Of a DNA stretch of 64,000 nt, positions 1-9,364 are shown one piece after another. The DNA is from Candidatus Eiseniibacteriota bacterium (GTDB lineage Bacteria > Orphanbacterota > Orphanbacteria > Orphanbacterales > Orphanbacteraceae). The DNA lies in the NCBI GenBank assembly GCA_029262235.1, contig JAJCZU010000008.1, positions 347,503 to 411,502 of the forward strand, read 5' to 3'. Within the stretch, counting starts at the first letter, position 1. Every line of letters begins with the position of its first letter. The notes beneath the pieces were generated by a model. The model ran no database searches and was not told the DNA's origin. It worked only from the letters and a program-made list of their open reading frames with translations. The position numbers and the translations under genes were made by a program.

Positions 1-6
1 TCGCGA

Positions 7-795
7 TCATTCCGCGAAGAGCCAGCTGAAAAGGAACTCGGCGAGAATGTAGTCGGAGATCAGGATCAGCAGGCACGACGAAACGACAGCGCGCGTCGCG
101 GAGCGTCCGACGCCTTCGGCGCCCCCGCTCGTCTGGAGCCCGTAGTAGCAGCCCATGAGCGCGATGATCGCTCCGAAGACGAGCGACTTGATCATGCCGC
201 TCCAGACGTCGCTCATTTCGAAGAAGAAGCGAAGCCCTTCGATGTAGGTGCCAGTGGACATGCCGATCGAGCCGACGGCGGCGAGAAGTCCGCCGAAGAT
301 GGCGAGCGCGTTCGCGAAAATGGTAACGACGGGGATCATGACGGCGCCGGCGATGAACCGCGGCAGCACGAGGTAGCGGATGGAGTCGATCGCGAGCGCT
401 TCGAGCGCGTCGATCTGCTCGGTGACTTTCATCGTGCCGAGTTCGGCCGCGATCGAGGCGCCCACGCGCCCGCCGACGACGAGTCCGGTGAGTACGGGGC
501 CGAGTTCGATCAGCACGGACCGTCCGACTACCGAGCCGACGAACTTGTCGGGGATCCATCCCTGAAACTGGTACGCGGCCTGCACGGCCGCAACGCCGCC
601 GGTAAAGAACGAGGTCACGACTACGAGCGGAAGCGATCCCACGCCCATTTCGTTCATCTGTACGAGCGTGAGCCGCAGCGTCTTGTGCAGCTTCGGCAGC
701 GTGCGGATCATGCGGCCGACGAGAATCGTCAGCTCGCCGAGCTCCGCCACGGCCCCCATGGCCTCCGCTCCGATCGCCTGAATTCGAGTCCGCAC
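7..795 (-). CDS. mlaE: MlaE-family ABC transporter permease
   Basis: Inner-membrane permease of an Mla-type phospholipid/lipid ABC transporter that maintains outer-membrane lipid asymmetry. The 262-residue length is normal for the family. An amphipathic N-terminal segment is followed by five to six hydrophobic spans, and the family-typical GPVLTGLVVGGRVGA and EQIDALEAL stretches are present. The start is GTG with GGGGAG five bases upstream, two bases after the dnaB stop, so it is probably translated from the same transcript. The ATPase (MlaF) and substrate-binding (MlaD) partners would be expected beyond the left edge of the window. Family assignment is firm; the substrate is inferred. Confidence 0.93.
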   Translation of the reverse strand: MRTRIQAIGAEAMGAVAELGELTILVGRMIRTLPKLHKTLRLTLVQMNEMGVGSLPLVVVTSFFTGGVAAVQAAYQFQGWIPDKFVGSVVGRSVLIELGPVLTGLVVGGRVGASIAAELGTMKVTEQIDALEALAIDSIRYLVLPRFIAGAVMIPVVTIFANALAIFGGLLAAVGSIGMSTGTYIEGLRFFFEMSDVWSGMIKSLVFGAIIALMGCYYGLQTSGGAEGVGRSATRAVVSSCLLILISDYILAEFLFSWLFAE

Positions 796-797
796 CC

Positions 798-2231
798 TTA
801 CTCCCCGATGTATTCCGTGTCCGAATCCGCGTCGAAGTCGTCCGCGATCTGATTCCCGACCATGTCGCCGGGATGGAAGTCCGCGAACCGCGTCTCGGAC
901 TTGATGAACGACAGGTTCACGGTGCCGAGAGGACCGTTACGCTGCTTGCCGATAATGATTTCGGCCTTCCCTTCGACGCTCGGATCATTCTTCTTATACA
1001 TCTCTTCACGGTACACGAAAAGCACGACATCCGCATCCTGCTCGATCGCGCCCGATTCACGAAGGTCAGAAAGCATCGGCCGCTTCGATTCGGCGCGGTT
1101 TTCGACCGCACGGGAGAGCTGCGAGAGCGCGATCACGGGGATCCGCAGCTCCTTCGCGAGCGCCTTCAGCGAGCGCGAAATATGCGAGATTTCCTGCTGG
1201 CGGTTTTCCTGGCCGCCTCCGTGGGCGAGCTGCAGATAGTCGACCACGAGAACCGCGAGCCCGTGCTCGGCCTGGAGCCGGCGGGCTTTCGCGCGCATTT
1301 CGAGCACGTTCAGGTTCGCGCTGTCGTCGATGAAGATCGGGGCGCTCGCGATGCGATTGGAAGCGTCAATCAGATCCTTCCACTTGTTCTTCGGCACGAA
1401 TCCGTTGCGAAGGGCGTGCGAATCCGCCCGCGCTTCGGAACAGAGCAGACGATGCACGAGCTGCTCCTTCGACATTTCCAGGCTGAAGAAGCCGACCTGT
1501 TTGTTCTGATGCACGGCGATATTCGCCGTGACGTTCAGCGCGAACGCCGTCTTCCCCATCGACGGCCGGCCGGCGATGATCAGAAGGTCGCCCCCCTGCA
1601 GGCCGGACAGCTTCGTGTCGAGATCGCGAAATCCGGACGAGAGGCCGAGCGCGCCGGTGCCGCCCTTGTGCAGCTCCTGCACCTGCTTGAAGACTTCTTT
1701 GACGACGGGGCGGACGCGAAAGAAGCCCTGCGACAGCCGCTGCTCCGAGATCTCGAAGATCGACTGTTCCGCGCCGTCGAGAAGCACTTCCACTTCGTCG
1801 GAATCGTCGTAGCTCTTCTGCACGATTTCCGTGCCTGTGCGAATGAGTCGGCGCCGGATCCATTTCTCTTTCACGAGGTTCGCGTGATACGTGACGTGCG
1901 CGGCTGTCGCCACCTGGTCCATCAGCGATGCGAGATAGAAGCGCCCGCCTGCCTTCTCCAGGCTGCCGAGATGCTCCATCTCCGCGGAAAGCGTGATGAC
2001 GTCGATCACTTCGCTTTTTTCGTACAGGTTCAGCATCGCCGCGTAGATCAGGCGATGCGCGTCACGATAGAACGCTTCCGCCGGGATCAGCTCGATCACA
2101 CGCGCGATCGAATCCCCTTCCACGAGAACGGCGCCGAGGACCGACGTCTCCGCATCGAGAGCCTGGGGAGGCACACGATCGAACGACTGCGATCTCCCGC
2201 CTGTTCCGGGTCTTCCTTGCTGGGTAGCCAT
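798..2231 (-). CDS. dnaB: Replicative DNA helicase DnaB
   Basis: Hexameric replicative helicase that unwinds DNA ahead of the polymerase. The 477 residues show the DnaB N-terminal helical domain (about residues 20-125), a linker, and the RecA-like C-terminal domain with Walker A GRPSMGKT near residue 221, the Walker B-like VVDYLQL and the SQLSRAVE motif. Length is normal and there is no intein insertion. The gene lies between the uracil-DNA glycosylase and mlaE in the yicC-gmk-rpoZ-coaBC operon; it does not sit beside rplI or alr, where dnaB is often found. The C-terminus is acidic. Confidence 0.97.
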   Translation of the reverse strand: MATQQGRPGTGGRSQSFDRVPPQALDAETSVLGAVLVEGDSIARVIELIPAEAFYRDAHRLIYAAMLNLYEKSEVIDVITLSAEMEHLGSLEKAGGRFYLASLMDQVATAAHVTYHANLVKEKWIRRRLIRTGTEIVQKSYDDSDEVEVLLDGAEQSIFEISEQRLSQGFFRVRPVVKEVFKQVQELHKGGTGALGLSSGFRDLDTKLSGLQGGDLLIIAGRPSMGKTAFALNVTANIAVHQNKQVGFFSLEMSKEQLVHRLLCSEARADSHALRNGFVPKNKWKDLIDASNRIASAPIFIDDSANLNVLEMRAKARRLQAEHGLAVLVVDYLQLAHGGGQENRQQEISHISRSLKALAKELRIPVIALSQLSRAVENRAESKRPMLSDLRESGAIEQDADVVLFVYREEMYKKNDPSVEGKAEIIIGKQRNGPLGTVNLSFIKSETRFADFHPGDMVGNQIADDFDADSDTEYIGE

Positions 2232-2237
2232 GGTTCG

Positions 2238-2981
2238 CTAATTCTCCACGAGTTCTTTGTAGGCATCGCGCAGCATCTGAAAATCGTTCCACACCGGTCG
2301 TTTGTACGACTCGTTCCGCAGGCAGGCGGAAGGGTGATACGTGCAGATGAGCCTCTTGCCGTGCCAGTCGAACCATCGCCCGCGCAGCCGCCCGATCCCC
2401 TCGGTTTTGTCGAGGAGCGTTTGAGCGGCGAAGCGGCCGAGGGCACAAATGAGTTGCGGCTGGATCGCGTCGATCTGCTGCAGCAGAAACGGATTGCATG
2501 TGGTGACTTCGTCAGGCTGCGGATCGCGGTTCCCGGGCGGACGGCACTTCACGATATTCGTGATGTAAACGTCCTCCCGCCTGATGTCCGCAGCGGCGAA
2601 GATCTTGTCGAGAAGCTGGCCCGCACGCCCGACGAACGGTTCGCCTATGCGATCCTCGTCCGCGCCCGGCGCCTCGCCGATGAACATGAGCTTCGCGTTC
2701 GGATTGCCGACGCCGAACACGAGGTTCGTGCGCTGCCCGTGAAGGCCGCAGCGCGTGCACTCCCCGAGATCTTCTCGCACCGTCGTGAGGTTGCCTCCCG
2801 CCGGTGCGGCCGGCCGGGTCGCCGCCGGCGCCGGCGGCGCCGATACTGCACTCACGGGCTTCGTCGCGATCCCCTTGCCGATCCCCCGGAAGCCGGGCAG
2901 AATCGGATCCGGATAACGGAACTCCTTCTGCTGTCTCAGAAAGCGATAGACTTCGTTCCGAATGTCCTCGGACCGGCTCAT
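2238..2981 (-). CDS. Family 4-type uracil-DNA glycosylase (4Fe-4S)
   Basis: Removes uracil from DNA to start base excision repair. The core begins near residue 70 and carries the GEAPGADED motif (residues 102-110) and HPSAC (216-220). Four cysteines at 75, 78, 146 and 162 match the CxxC ... C ... C pattern that binds the iron-sulfur cluster in family 4 enzymes. The first 70 residues form an extension with an Ala/Pro-rich linker, seen in family members related to phage SPO1 DNA polymerase N-termini. GGAG six bases before ATG supports the start. It sits between coaBC and dnaB with short gaps, so it is probably co-transcribed. Confidence 0.92.
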   Translation of the reverse strand: MSRSEDIRNEVYRFLRQQKEFRYPDPILPGFRGIGKGIATKPVSAVSAPPAPAATRPAAPAGGNLTTVREDLGECTRCGLHGQRTNLVFGVGNPNAKLMFIGEAPGADEDRIGEPFVGRAGQLLDKIFAAADIRREDVYITNIVKCRPPGNRDPQPDEVTTCNPFLLQQIDAIQPQLICALGRFAAQTLLDKTEGIGRLRGRWFDWHGKRLICTYHPSACLRNESYKRPVWNDFQMLRDAYKELVEN

Positions 2982-2990
2982 GCGAAGCTC

Positions 2991-4226
2991 CTACTTTCCG
3001 GCGAGCAGACGATTGACTTGATCGATGATTTTTCGGGCGATTTCTGATTTGGCAGCAAGCGGAATCTCTTCGCGCGTTCCGTTCGCGCCGAGGATCACGG
3101 CTTCTGTCGCATCCTGATCGATGCCGCCGCCGTTCACGTGCGGGCGATTGACGACGATCAGGTCGAGCCCCTTTTTCTCGAGCTTGGCACGGCCGTGCTT
3201 CTCGATGTCGTCCGTTTCGAGCGCAAACCCTACGAGCACTTCGATCCCGTTCCGTTTCGATCCGATCGAAGCGAGAATGTCCTCGGTGGGTTCGAGATCG
3301 AGCGTGATCGGGCCCTTGCGTTTCTGCTTCGATTCGCTCGTTTTGCTCGGGCGGAAGTCGCCGACTGCTGCCGCCATGATCACGATGTCACTCTTCGCTG
3401 CTTCCCTGCGCACGGCTTCGGCCATTGCAGAAACCGAACGCGCTTCGATCGCACGAATTCCTTCGGGCAGCGCAACGGACAGGGCACCGTGCACCATCGT
3501 CACTTCGGCGCCGCGACGGGCCGCCTCGCGCGCGATCGCGCACCCCATCCTGCCCGACGATCGGTTCGTCAGTATACGAACAGGGTCAATCGCCTCCTCC
3601 GTCCGGCCCGCCGTGACGAGTACGCGCTTTCCCGCAAGGTCGCCCCCTTCGCGGCCGAGCTGCTCGATCACGAACGCAACCTGCGTTTCCGGTTCCGCGA
3701 CACGCCCCACGCCTTCGTAGCCGCAGGCCAGATCGCCCGACTCGGGCGGCACCACGAGAACGCCGTCCGCGCGAAGCGTGCGCAGGTTCCGCTGCGTCGA
3801 CTCGTGGAGCCACATGAACTTGTTCATCGCCGGGGCGACGGCAACCGGACAGGTCGCCGCAAGATAAGAAGTCGTAAGAAGGTCGTCAGCAATGCCCGCG
3901 GCCATCTTCGCCATCACGTTCGCCGTGGCCGGCGTCACGAGAAAGAAGTCGGCACTCTGGGCCATGTCGATATGGATCGGCCTGGTCTCGGGACCAAACG
4001 CTTCGGCGGGTCTGAAATCGCGGTCGCTTTCCCAGAGGTCGGCGGCCACGCGCCTCCCCGTGATCGCCTCGAAAAGCTCAGGGCGAACCATCTGCGTGGC
4101 GGATCGGGTCATGATCGCCTGACAGTTCGCCCCTTCCGTCGTCAGCTGACGGATCACTTCGAGGGACTTGTAGATGGCCACGCCACCCGTGATCCCGAGG
4201 AGGATGTTCTTCCCCTTAATCCGCAC
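2991..4226 (-). CDS. coaBC: Bifunctional CoaBC
   Basis: Makes 4'-phosphopantetheine from phosphopantothenate and cysteine in coenzyme A synthesis, with decarboxylase (CoaC) and ligase (CoaB) activities in one chain. The N-terminal flavoprotein half has ITGGVAIYKSLE, the PAMNKFMW motif and the SGDLACGYEG loop with the catalytic Cys. The ligase half begins at VLVTAGRTEE and has the NRSSGRMG nucleotide-binding stretch. I chose GTG at 4226, with AGGAG six bases upstream and an 11-base overlap with rpoZ, over the in-frame ATG at 4256, which would overlap rpoZ by 41 bases and add a basic tail of ten residues not typical of the family. Confidence 0.95.
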   Translation of the reverse strand: MRIKGKNILLGITGGVAIYKSLEVIRQLTTEGANCQAIMTRSATQMVRPELFEAITGRRVAADLWESDRDFRPAEAFGPETRPIHIDMAQSADFFLVTPATANVMAKMAAGIADDLLTTSYLAATCPVAVAPAMNKFMWLHESTQRNLRTLRADGVLVVPPESGDLACGYEGVGRVAEPETQVAFVIEQLGREGGDLAGKRVLVTAGRTEEAIDPVRILTNRSSGRMGCAIAREAARRGAEVTMVHGALSVALPEGIRAIEARSVSAMAEAVRREAAKSDIVIMAAAVGDFRPSKTSESKQKRKGPITLDLEPTEDILASIGSKRNGIEVLVGFALETDDIEKHGRAKLEKKGLDLIVVNRPHVNGGGIDQDATEAVILGANGTREEIPLAAKSEIARKIIDQVNRLLAGK

Positions 4227-4461
4227 TCTTCTCCTCTTCCGGTGCATCGGCCACATCTTTCCGCGGAGCGACTTCCCAGTTGACCTTGCCTTCCACGATG
4301 TGGCGCATGGCCTTCGTCGTCACTTTTTCCGTTTCATCCGCAGCGCCACCGAGCGCGTTCATGACCGCGTTGATTCTGCGGGCTTCCCGCGCCGTCGCGA
4401 CAACGCGCGCATACGGATCTTCCATCTGACGCAGAGTGATCTCCAGTGGTTCATCCTTCAT
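4216..4461 (-). CDS. rpoZ: RNA polymerase omega subunit
   Basis: Small subunit that helps assemble and stabilise RNA polymerase. The 81 residues contain the family core: DPYARVVATAREARRIN, then KVTTKAMRHIVEGKVNW with the conserved small helix bundle, followed by an acidic tail. A strong AGGAGG lies five to six bases before ATG. The position between gmk and coaBC is the classic gmk-rpoZ-coaBC order, which supports the call beyond the short sequence. Confidence 0.93.
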   Translation of the reverse strand: MKDEPLEITLRQMEDPYARVVATAREARRINAVMNALGGAADETEKVTTKAMRHIVEGKVNWEVAPRKDVADAPEEEKSAD

Positions 4462-4470
4462 TCGGACCTC

Positions 4471-5076
4471 CTATTCGAGAGCTTCGGAGAGCTCCACGCG
4501 CGATGCGCGGCTCTCTTCGATATCGAGAATCGTAATGACACGCTGAATCGAATCCTCGAGGGATTCATTTACAACTATATAGTCGAACTCGAACATACGC
4601 TTGAGTTCTGTGATCGCATTTTTGAGCCGCTTCTGAATCGCGGCTTCGTCGTCGGTCTTCCGCCCGCGGAGCCGCTGCTCGAGCACCGCAAGCGAAGGGG
4701 GCACGATGAAGACCGCGAGCGCCTCGGGAAACGCGTTCCGGATCTGCTCACTCCCCTGCACGTCGATGTCGAGCAGGACGGTCTTCTTCTCGGCGACGGC
4801 GTTCTCGATCTCCGACTTCGGCGTCCCTTTGTAGTCGCCGTGAACCAGCGCCCACTCGGCATACCGGCCGTCTTCGATCCGCTCGCGGAACACGGCCTCC
4901 GTCAGAAAATTGTAATCGACGCCGTCCACTTCGCCGTCGCGTATCGGGCGCGACGTATCCGAAACTGAAAACGTGCAGAGCGGCATCCTGTCGATCAGGC
5001 CGCGCGCGATACTCGACTTTCCGGCGCCCGAAGGACCGGCGAGAACGAACGGAAAACGTCGCTTCAAACGGACCAT
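4471..5076 (-). CDS. gmk: Guanylate kinase
   Basis: Phosphorylates GMP to GDP with ATP. The 201 residues start with the P-loop GPSGAGKSS, then the GMP-binding SDTSRPIRDGEVDGVDY, YAEWALVHGDYKGTP, and LLDIDVQGSEQI with the R-x3-RLRGR region later in the chain. Length matches bacterial Gmk. AGGGG lies upstream of ATG, and the gene follows yicC by nine bases in the conserved yicC-gmk-rpoZ cluster. Confidence 0.97.
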   Translation of the reverse strand: MVRLKRRFPFVLAGPSGAGKSSIARGLIDRMPLCTFSVSDTSRPIRDGEVDGVDYNFLTEAVFRERIEDGRYAEWALVHGDYKGTPKSEIENAVAEKKTVLLDIDVQGSEQIRNAFPEALAVFIVPPSLAVLEQRLRGRKTDDEAAIQKRLKNAITELKRMFEFDYIVVNESLEDSIQRVITILDIEESRASRVELSEALE

Positions 5077-5085
5077 GCGCTGCCC

Positions 5086-5964
5086 CTACTCGATGTTCTG
5101 CACCTGCTCGCGCATTTTCTCGACCTCTTCCTTCATCGTCACGACTTCCTTGGCGATTTTCCCGTCGTTCGATTTCGAACCGATCGTGTTCACCTCGCGC
5201 AGCAGTTCCTGAAGCAGGAAATTGAGCCGGCGTCCCGCCGGTTCGTCGCCGCGGATCGCCTGGTGGAACTGATCGAGGTGCGAGCGCGCGCGCACGATCT
5301 CTTCCGTCGTATCGAGCCGCTCCGCCAGAATCACGATTTCGTGGGCGAGACGGTCATCGCGGATCTTGCCGTCTTCCATCGCCTCGCTGAGCCGCTTCTT
5401 CAGGTCGCGGCGCGCCTCGCGCACGCGGACCGGAGCTCGCTTTTCGACCTTGGCCAGCGCCTTTTCGATCATAGTAAGCCGCTTTCTGAGATCGACGATG
5501 AGCTGCTTTCCCTCGCGGCGGCGCATCTGTGATACTCCGCGCAGAGCGCGTTCGATCCCCTTCTCCACGGCGGGCCACACCATTTTCTCCGTGACGTGCG
5601 ACTCGCGGCGCACGAGGATATCGGGCATCTGGAGTAAGGTGTTGATATCGAGTTCGCCCGCCAGGCCGTGTTTCTTCTGGAGATCGCGGGCGGCGCGGAC
5701 GTAGTGCTTCGCACGGGTTTCGTCGACGCTGATCGCGTTCTGCGAGCCGTTTCCCTGCACTTCGATCGTAATCGAAGCGCGCCCGCGCGCAATCGAGGCG
5801 CCGAGCGTGTCCCGGATCTTCGACTCGGCCGGCCCCAGAACGGACGGAATTCGGAGTGCGGCTTCGAAAAAGCGGTGATTCACCGTTCGGATTTCGACAA
5901 TAATGGTCTGCCCGGCCACGCGTGTTTCCGCGCGGCCGAAGCCAGTCATGCTGACGATGGCCAT
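5086..5964 (-). CDS. yicC: YicC-family endoribonuclease
   Basis: Member of the YicC/YloC family, shown in other bacteria to be an endoribonuclease acting on RNA including small RNAs. The N-terminus SMTGFGRAE and the C-terminal NFLLQELLREVNTIGSK and DGKIAKEVV blocks are the hallmarks. The chosen ATG (5964) has GGAG about eight bases upstream; the earlier in-frame ATG (5994) would add ten residues with no family counterpart. It heads the minus-strand operon with gmk and rpoZ and is divergent from rqcH, only about 50 bases away, so both promoters must lie in or overlap that short gap. Confidence 0.93.
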   Translation of the reverse strand: MAIVSMTGFGRAETRVAGQTIIVEIRTVNHRFFEAALRIPSVLGPAESKIRDTLGASIARGRASITIEVQGNGSQNAISVDETRAKHYVRAARDLQKKHGLAGELDINTLLQMPDILVRRESHVTEKMVWPAVEKGIERALRGVSQMRRREGKQLIVDLRKRLTMIEKALAKVEKRAPVRVREARRDLKKRLSEAMEDGKIRDDRLAHEIVILAERLDTTEEIVRARSHLDQFHQAIRGDEPAGRRLNFLLQELLREVNTIGSKSNDGKIAKEVVTMKEEVEKMREQVQNIE

Positions 5965-6015
5965 TGGTTCTGCTCCGATCCCGAGAAGGGCCACTAATCA
6001 TAACGGAGAACGCGC

Positions 6016-7737
6016 ATGGATGCCACGACGCTTTTCGTACTGACACCGATTGTTGCCGCGCGCGCCGCCGGAAAACAGGCTCGCTATGTCGTTGGTGAGA
6101 AAGGGATTACGAATGAGCCCGTTTTCCAGATCCGTATGGAGGACGGCGGCGGGACGATTCTGATCTCGCTCCGCACGCACCTTCCCGCGCTTCTCGGTTT
6201 CGAGGATGGAAAAGCGCCGCACGGCGAGAAAAGCCCGCTTGCGGAGAGGCTCGGCGAATGGGTTCGTGAGCGGACGCTCGAGCGCGTCGCAATGGAGACG
6301 GTCGATCGGGTCGTGACCCTGCAATGGAGCGGCGGCCTCGTGACCCGCATCGAGTTCATGGGGCGGACGCCGCGGATCGTGATCGCGGACGAAAAGGGCG
6401 TCCGGGACGTGATCGCCGGCGACGGCACGAACGCCCGGGCCTGGACCGGACTTGTCGAAGGGGAACCGATGCCCGCCGTCCCCGGGGCGGAGAAACCGGA
6501 TCTCGTCGCCTGGCCGCCCGAAGAGTGGGAGAGCGCGCGCGAGGGTGCCCGGAGCGTCCCCCGGTGGTGGCTGGACGACGTGGCGCATGCGGCGGGCGCG
6601 GACGACTCGAACACTGCGGGCGGCGGGAGCCGCGGCGCCGATCGCTGGCGTGAAATGGCCACCGCGCTCACGGCCGCGCGCGAGGCGGGCGGCCCCGGGT
6701 GGATCACGGGCGAAGCGGATCGCGCGGAACTGCGCGTGGTGGCCCCCGGGCGCGGCGATGCGGAAGTCGCCCCTCAGACCGAATCGGGCAGCGCCCCCCG
6801 CCGTTACGATTCCGTAACGGAAGCGGCGGCAGTCTGGTACGCCGAGCGGAGCGTGTCCGCGCGTCTGGGTGCCCGGCGCAGCGAGCTTCTCGGACGTGTG
6901 AAGCGGGAAGCAAAGAAACTGGGGCGTGCCGTCAAGAACCTCGAAGGTGATCTCGAGCGCGCGCACGGATTTCCGCTTCTGCGCAAAGAGGCCGAGATCC
7001 TTTCGATTCACTTTCACACGATCGAGAAGGGCGCGCGCGAAGTGACGCTCCCCGACCCGTACGGCGGCGACGCGGTCACGATCAGGCTCGACCCGGCGAA
7101 GTCCGCGCGCGAGAACATCGACCGGCGCTTCAAGAAGGCGGCGAAGGGCGAGCGGGCGGTGCCCGCGATCGAAGAGCGCCTCGAAACGTTTCGCCGGAAG
7201 CTTGCACCGCTCACGGAGATCGCCGAACATGCGGAGAGGGCGAAGGACGAAGCGACGATCGACGATCTCGCCGCGCAGGCCGAGCAGCACCTGCCGAGGC
7301 CGCGCCCGGAGCCGGAATGGAGGAAGCGCATCAAGAGTTCGAAGGATCAGAAAGCGACGAGCGGCGCGCGCCCGCGCGAATACACCGTAACAGGCGGTTA
7401 CACCGTGCTCGTCGGCCGCGACAACAAAGAGAACGACCGCCTGACGTTCAAGATCGCGGGCCAGCGCGACTTCTGGTTTCACGTGAGCCAGTCGCCCGGG
7501 TCGCATGTCGTCTTGTTGCGCGACCCGAAAGACGACCCGCCGAAGGAGGCCCTTCTCGAAGCTGCCGCCATTGCGGCCTGGCATTCAAAAGCGCGGAACG
7601 CTTCGAAAGTGCCGGTCAATTACACCGAGCGCCGTTTCGTGCGCAAGCCGCGCGGCGCCCCGCCCGGACTCGTGACGATTCAGCGGGAAAAGACGTTGTT
7701 CGTGGAGCCGAAGCTGCCGGAGCAGGAAAAGCAGTAG
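6016..7737 (+). CDS. rqcH: RqcH (NFACT) ribosome quality-control factor
   Basis: Binds stalled 50S subunits carrying peptidyl-tRNA and adds C-terminal alanine tails that mark the product for degradation. The NFACT-N domain contains a DR pair at residues 97-98, the position used for tRNA contact in Bacillus RqcH. The middle (about 270-420) is a long charged helical coiled coil, and the C-terminal NFACT-R domain (from about 456) has DFWFHVSQSPGSHVVL. The 573-residue length is normal. The NFACT-N/HhH region near 160-250 is Gly/Ala rich and weakly conserved. It diverges from yicC, placing two RNA-surveillance genes back to back. Confidence 0.92.
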   Translation: MDATTLFVLTPIVAARAAGKQARYVVGEKGITNEPVFQIRMEDGGGTILISLRTHLPALLGFEDGKAPHGEKSPLAERLGEWVRERTLERVAMETVDRVVTLQWSGGLVTRIEFMGRTPRIVIADEKGVRDVIAGDGTNARAWTGLVEGEPMPAVPGAEKPDLVAWPPEEWESAREGARSVPRWWLDDVAHAAGADDSNTAGGGSRGADRWREMATALTAAREAGGPGWITGEADRAELRVVAPGRGDAEVAPQTESGSAPRRYDSVTEAAAVWYAERSVSARLGARRSELLGRVKREAKKLGRAVKNLEGDLERAHGFPLLRKEAEILSIHFHTIEKGAREVTLPDPYGGDAVTIRLDPAKSARENIDRRFKKAAKGERAVPAIEERLETFRRKLAPLTEIAEHAERAKDEATIDDLAAQAEQHLPRPRPEPEWRKRIKSSKDQKATSGARPREYTVTGGYTVLVGRDNKENDRLTFKIAGQRDFWFHVSQSPGSHVVLLRDPKDDPPKEALLEAAAIAAWHSKARNASKVPVNYTERRFVRKPRGAPPGLVTIQREKTLFVEPKLPEQEKQ

Positions 7738-7808
7738 CGAAGGCACGGAGGCGCGAAGTCGCGAAGTCGCGCAGGACCGCACGTCGAATCATGAGCCGCA
7801 GTACCGAC

Positions 7809-8546
7809 TCACCGAAACAGTGATTTGATGTCCGACCAGGATGACGCCTCTGTTGCGGTCGGCACTTCCTGACTCCAGAACGTCACAACGAGCAGGTTGG
7901 TCGGGCCGAGCGCGTCCGAGAACGGAACGGGGGGACAGTAGACAGTACCCTGGTCTGTGTTCCCGTAGCGAACGCTGCTCCCCGTCCCCACGCCCACACC
8001 GGCGCATGCTGGCCCTCCCGCCGCGTTGGCGATGTTGTCGTCAGTCGCCGCGTAAGGGAGTGTTCCCAGGGTCCATGTCGCTGTCACCGCAACATCCGGA
8101 GAGCTCACGCTCCCGAGCGACGGGATGAAATTCCAGCGCTCAACCGGATCGTAGGGCGCGGAAGTTCCGATCGAAGCCCCGGTCAGACACCCCTGCCCGT
8201 CAACATTGTACAGATCATAGTAAACACCGAAGAAATTGCGAGACGGGGTAGTGTAGCGCCAGTACCAGAAGCCGCCATCCATGGTCCACGTATCGCCGTT
8301 CTGCATGCCGCAGTCTTCCGCCAGATCGTAAACGACTCCGATCTGGTCTCCCCGATTGAAACCGCCGAACAGCCATGCCCAGCCACTGCACGCGTTGTAG
8401 TAGACGATCGTGCACGCGGCGGTCGCTGCTCCGCCGCTCAGAGTCGGAGAGGCGATGTGGTCCCGCGTGGCAATCGGTTCGGAGGCCACCGCAATGGGGG
8501 ACAGAGTCATCAAGAATAGTGTGGCGGCGAAAAGTACTGCTTTCAT
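7809..8546 (-). CDS. Secreted Cys-rich protein, tandem family copy 1
   Basis: No recognised family. The 245 residues start with a clear signal peptide (MKAVLFAATLFLMTLSPIA, cleavage near VASEP). It shares with the next two genes ACTIVYYNACSGW, GVVYDLAEDC, NVDGQGCLTG, GGPACAGVGVG, CPPVPFSDALGP and the C-terminal SSWSDIKSLFR. Six cysteines align across all three copies, which suggests three disulfides in a periplasmic or surface protein. This is the most divergent copy: WNCPTATG of the others is WSQEVPTATE here, so it lacks the seventh Cys. GGGAG precedes the ATG. The order and strand suggest one transcript from the promoter at 10237-10265. Confidence 0.85.
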   Translation of the reverse strand: MKAVLFAATLFLMTLSPIAVASEPIATRDHIASPTLSGGAATAACTIVYYNACSGWAWLFGGFNRGDQIGVVYDLAEDCGMQNGDTWTMDGGFWYWRYTTPSRNFFGVYYDLYNVDGQGCLTGASIGTSAPYDPVERWNFIPSLGSVSSPDVAVTATWTLGTLPYAATDDNIANAAGGPACAGVGVGTGSSVRYGNTDQGTVYCPPVPFSDALGPTNLLVVTFWSQEVPTATEASSWSDIKSLFR

Positions 8547-8574
8547 CTGCGCTACTCCCTGGTGATTGCCCGGC

Positions 8575-9348
8575 CTATTGAAACAGCCGCTTCAGTTCGC
8601 TCCAGGACGAAGATTCCGTCGCTCCCTGCGGGCCCGCGACGCCCGTTGCCGTCGGGCAGTTCCAGACCGATCGCACGAGCAGGTTAACGGGACCGAGGCC
8701 GTCCGCAAGAACTTCGGGCGGGCATATCCCGGGGCCGCCCGGCGTGTCGCGGAACCGGAAACTCGTGCCGTTCCCGACGCCGACACCATCACATGCCGGG
8801 CCGCCGGCTGCGTTCCTCACATTGTCGTCCGTAATCGGCTTCACGATAATGCCGAGCGCAGTCGCGACGAGCGCAATCCGGCTTTCGGTCGTAGATCCCA
8901 GTCCCGGCAGCGCGTTCCAGCCGTTCATGGGAACGACCGCGGTCGCTCCCGACCCGGTGACGAGACAGTCATTCTCGTCGACCGTGAACAGTGAGTAGCT
9001 CACGTTCGGAAACATGCCGTAGGCGCCCCCCGTCGCGTACCAGTACCAGTAATTGGCGATGTTTTCGCATTCGTGTTCTTCCCCGCCCGTACATTCACTC
9101 GCCAGGTCGTATACGACACCGATCTTGTTCCCGATGCCCATTGTGGGAAGCATTCGCATCCAGCCGCTGCACAGATTGTAATAGATGATGGTGCACGCGC
9201 CCGCCGCGCCGCCGGGCACAGCGCCGATGTCGTCATAGCGCGCGGATACGGGTTCCTCGATCGGCTCGGCGAATCCGAAGCCGGCGCCCGCGGCGACTGC
9301 CATCGCGAGCAGAAGAGAGACTCGAAAGAGATACGAATGATCATTCAT
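8575..9348 (-). CDS. Secreted Cys-rich protein, tandem family copy 2
   Basis: Paralogue of the genes on either side, function unknown. A signal peptide (MNDHSYLFRVSLLLAMAV, cleavage after GFGFA or nearby) precedes ACTIIYYNLCSGWMRM, GVVYDLASEC, NDCLVTG, GGPACDGVGVGNG, CPPEVLADGLGPVNLL, WNCPTATG and the tail SSSWSELKRLFQ. Its last 43 codons are identical at DNA level to copy 3. I chose ATG at 9348, with GGAG six bases before it, over an in-frame TTG at 9363. It begins 17 bases after the stop of copy 3. Confidence 0.85.
   Translation of the reverse strand: MNDHSYLFRVSLLLAMAVAAGAGFGFAEPIEEPVSARYDDIGAVPGGAAGACTIIYYNLCSGWMRMLPTMGIGNKIGVVYDLASECTGGEEHECENIANYWYWYATGGAYGMFPNVSYSLFTVDENDCLVTGSGATAVVPMNGWNALPGLGSTTESRIALVATALGIIVKPITDDNVRNAAGGPACDGVGVGNGTSFRFRDTPGGPGICPPEVLADGLGPVNLLVRSVWNCPTATGVAGPQGATESSSWSELKRLFQ
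8576..8705. repeat. 130-bp perfect direct repeat, unit 1
   Basis: Identical base for base to 9366-9495. It covers the 3' end of paralogue copy 2, including its stop codon, and encodes the last 43 residues. Confidence 0.95.
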
Positions 9349-9364
9349 CACTTCACTCCGCAAA

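Noticed and set aside
873-3047. Long plus-strand open frame of 724 codons
   Set aside because: It is antisense to dnaB and the uracil-DNA glycosylase gene, both with intact motifs. The translation is Arg/His/Asp-rich without any family pattern, typical of GC-rich shadow frames.
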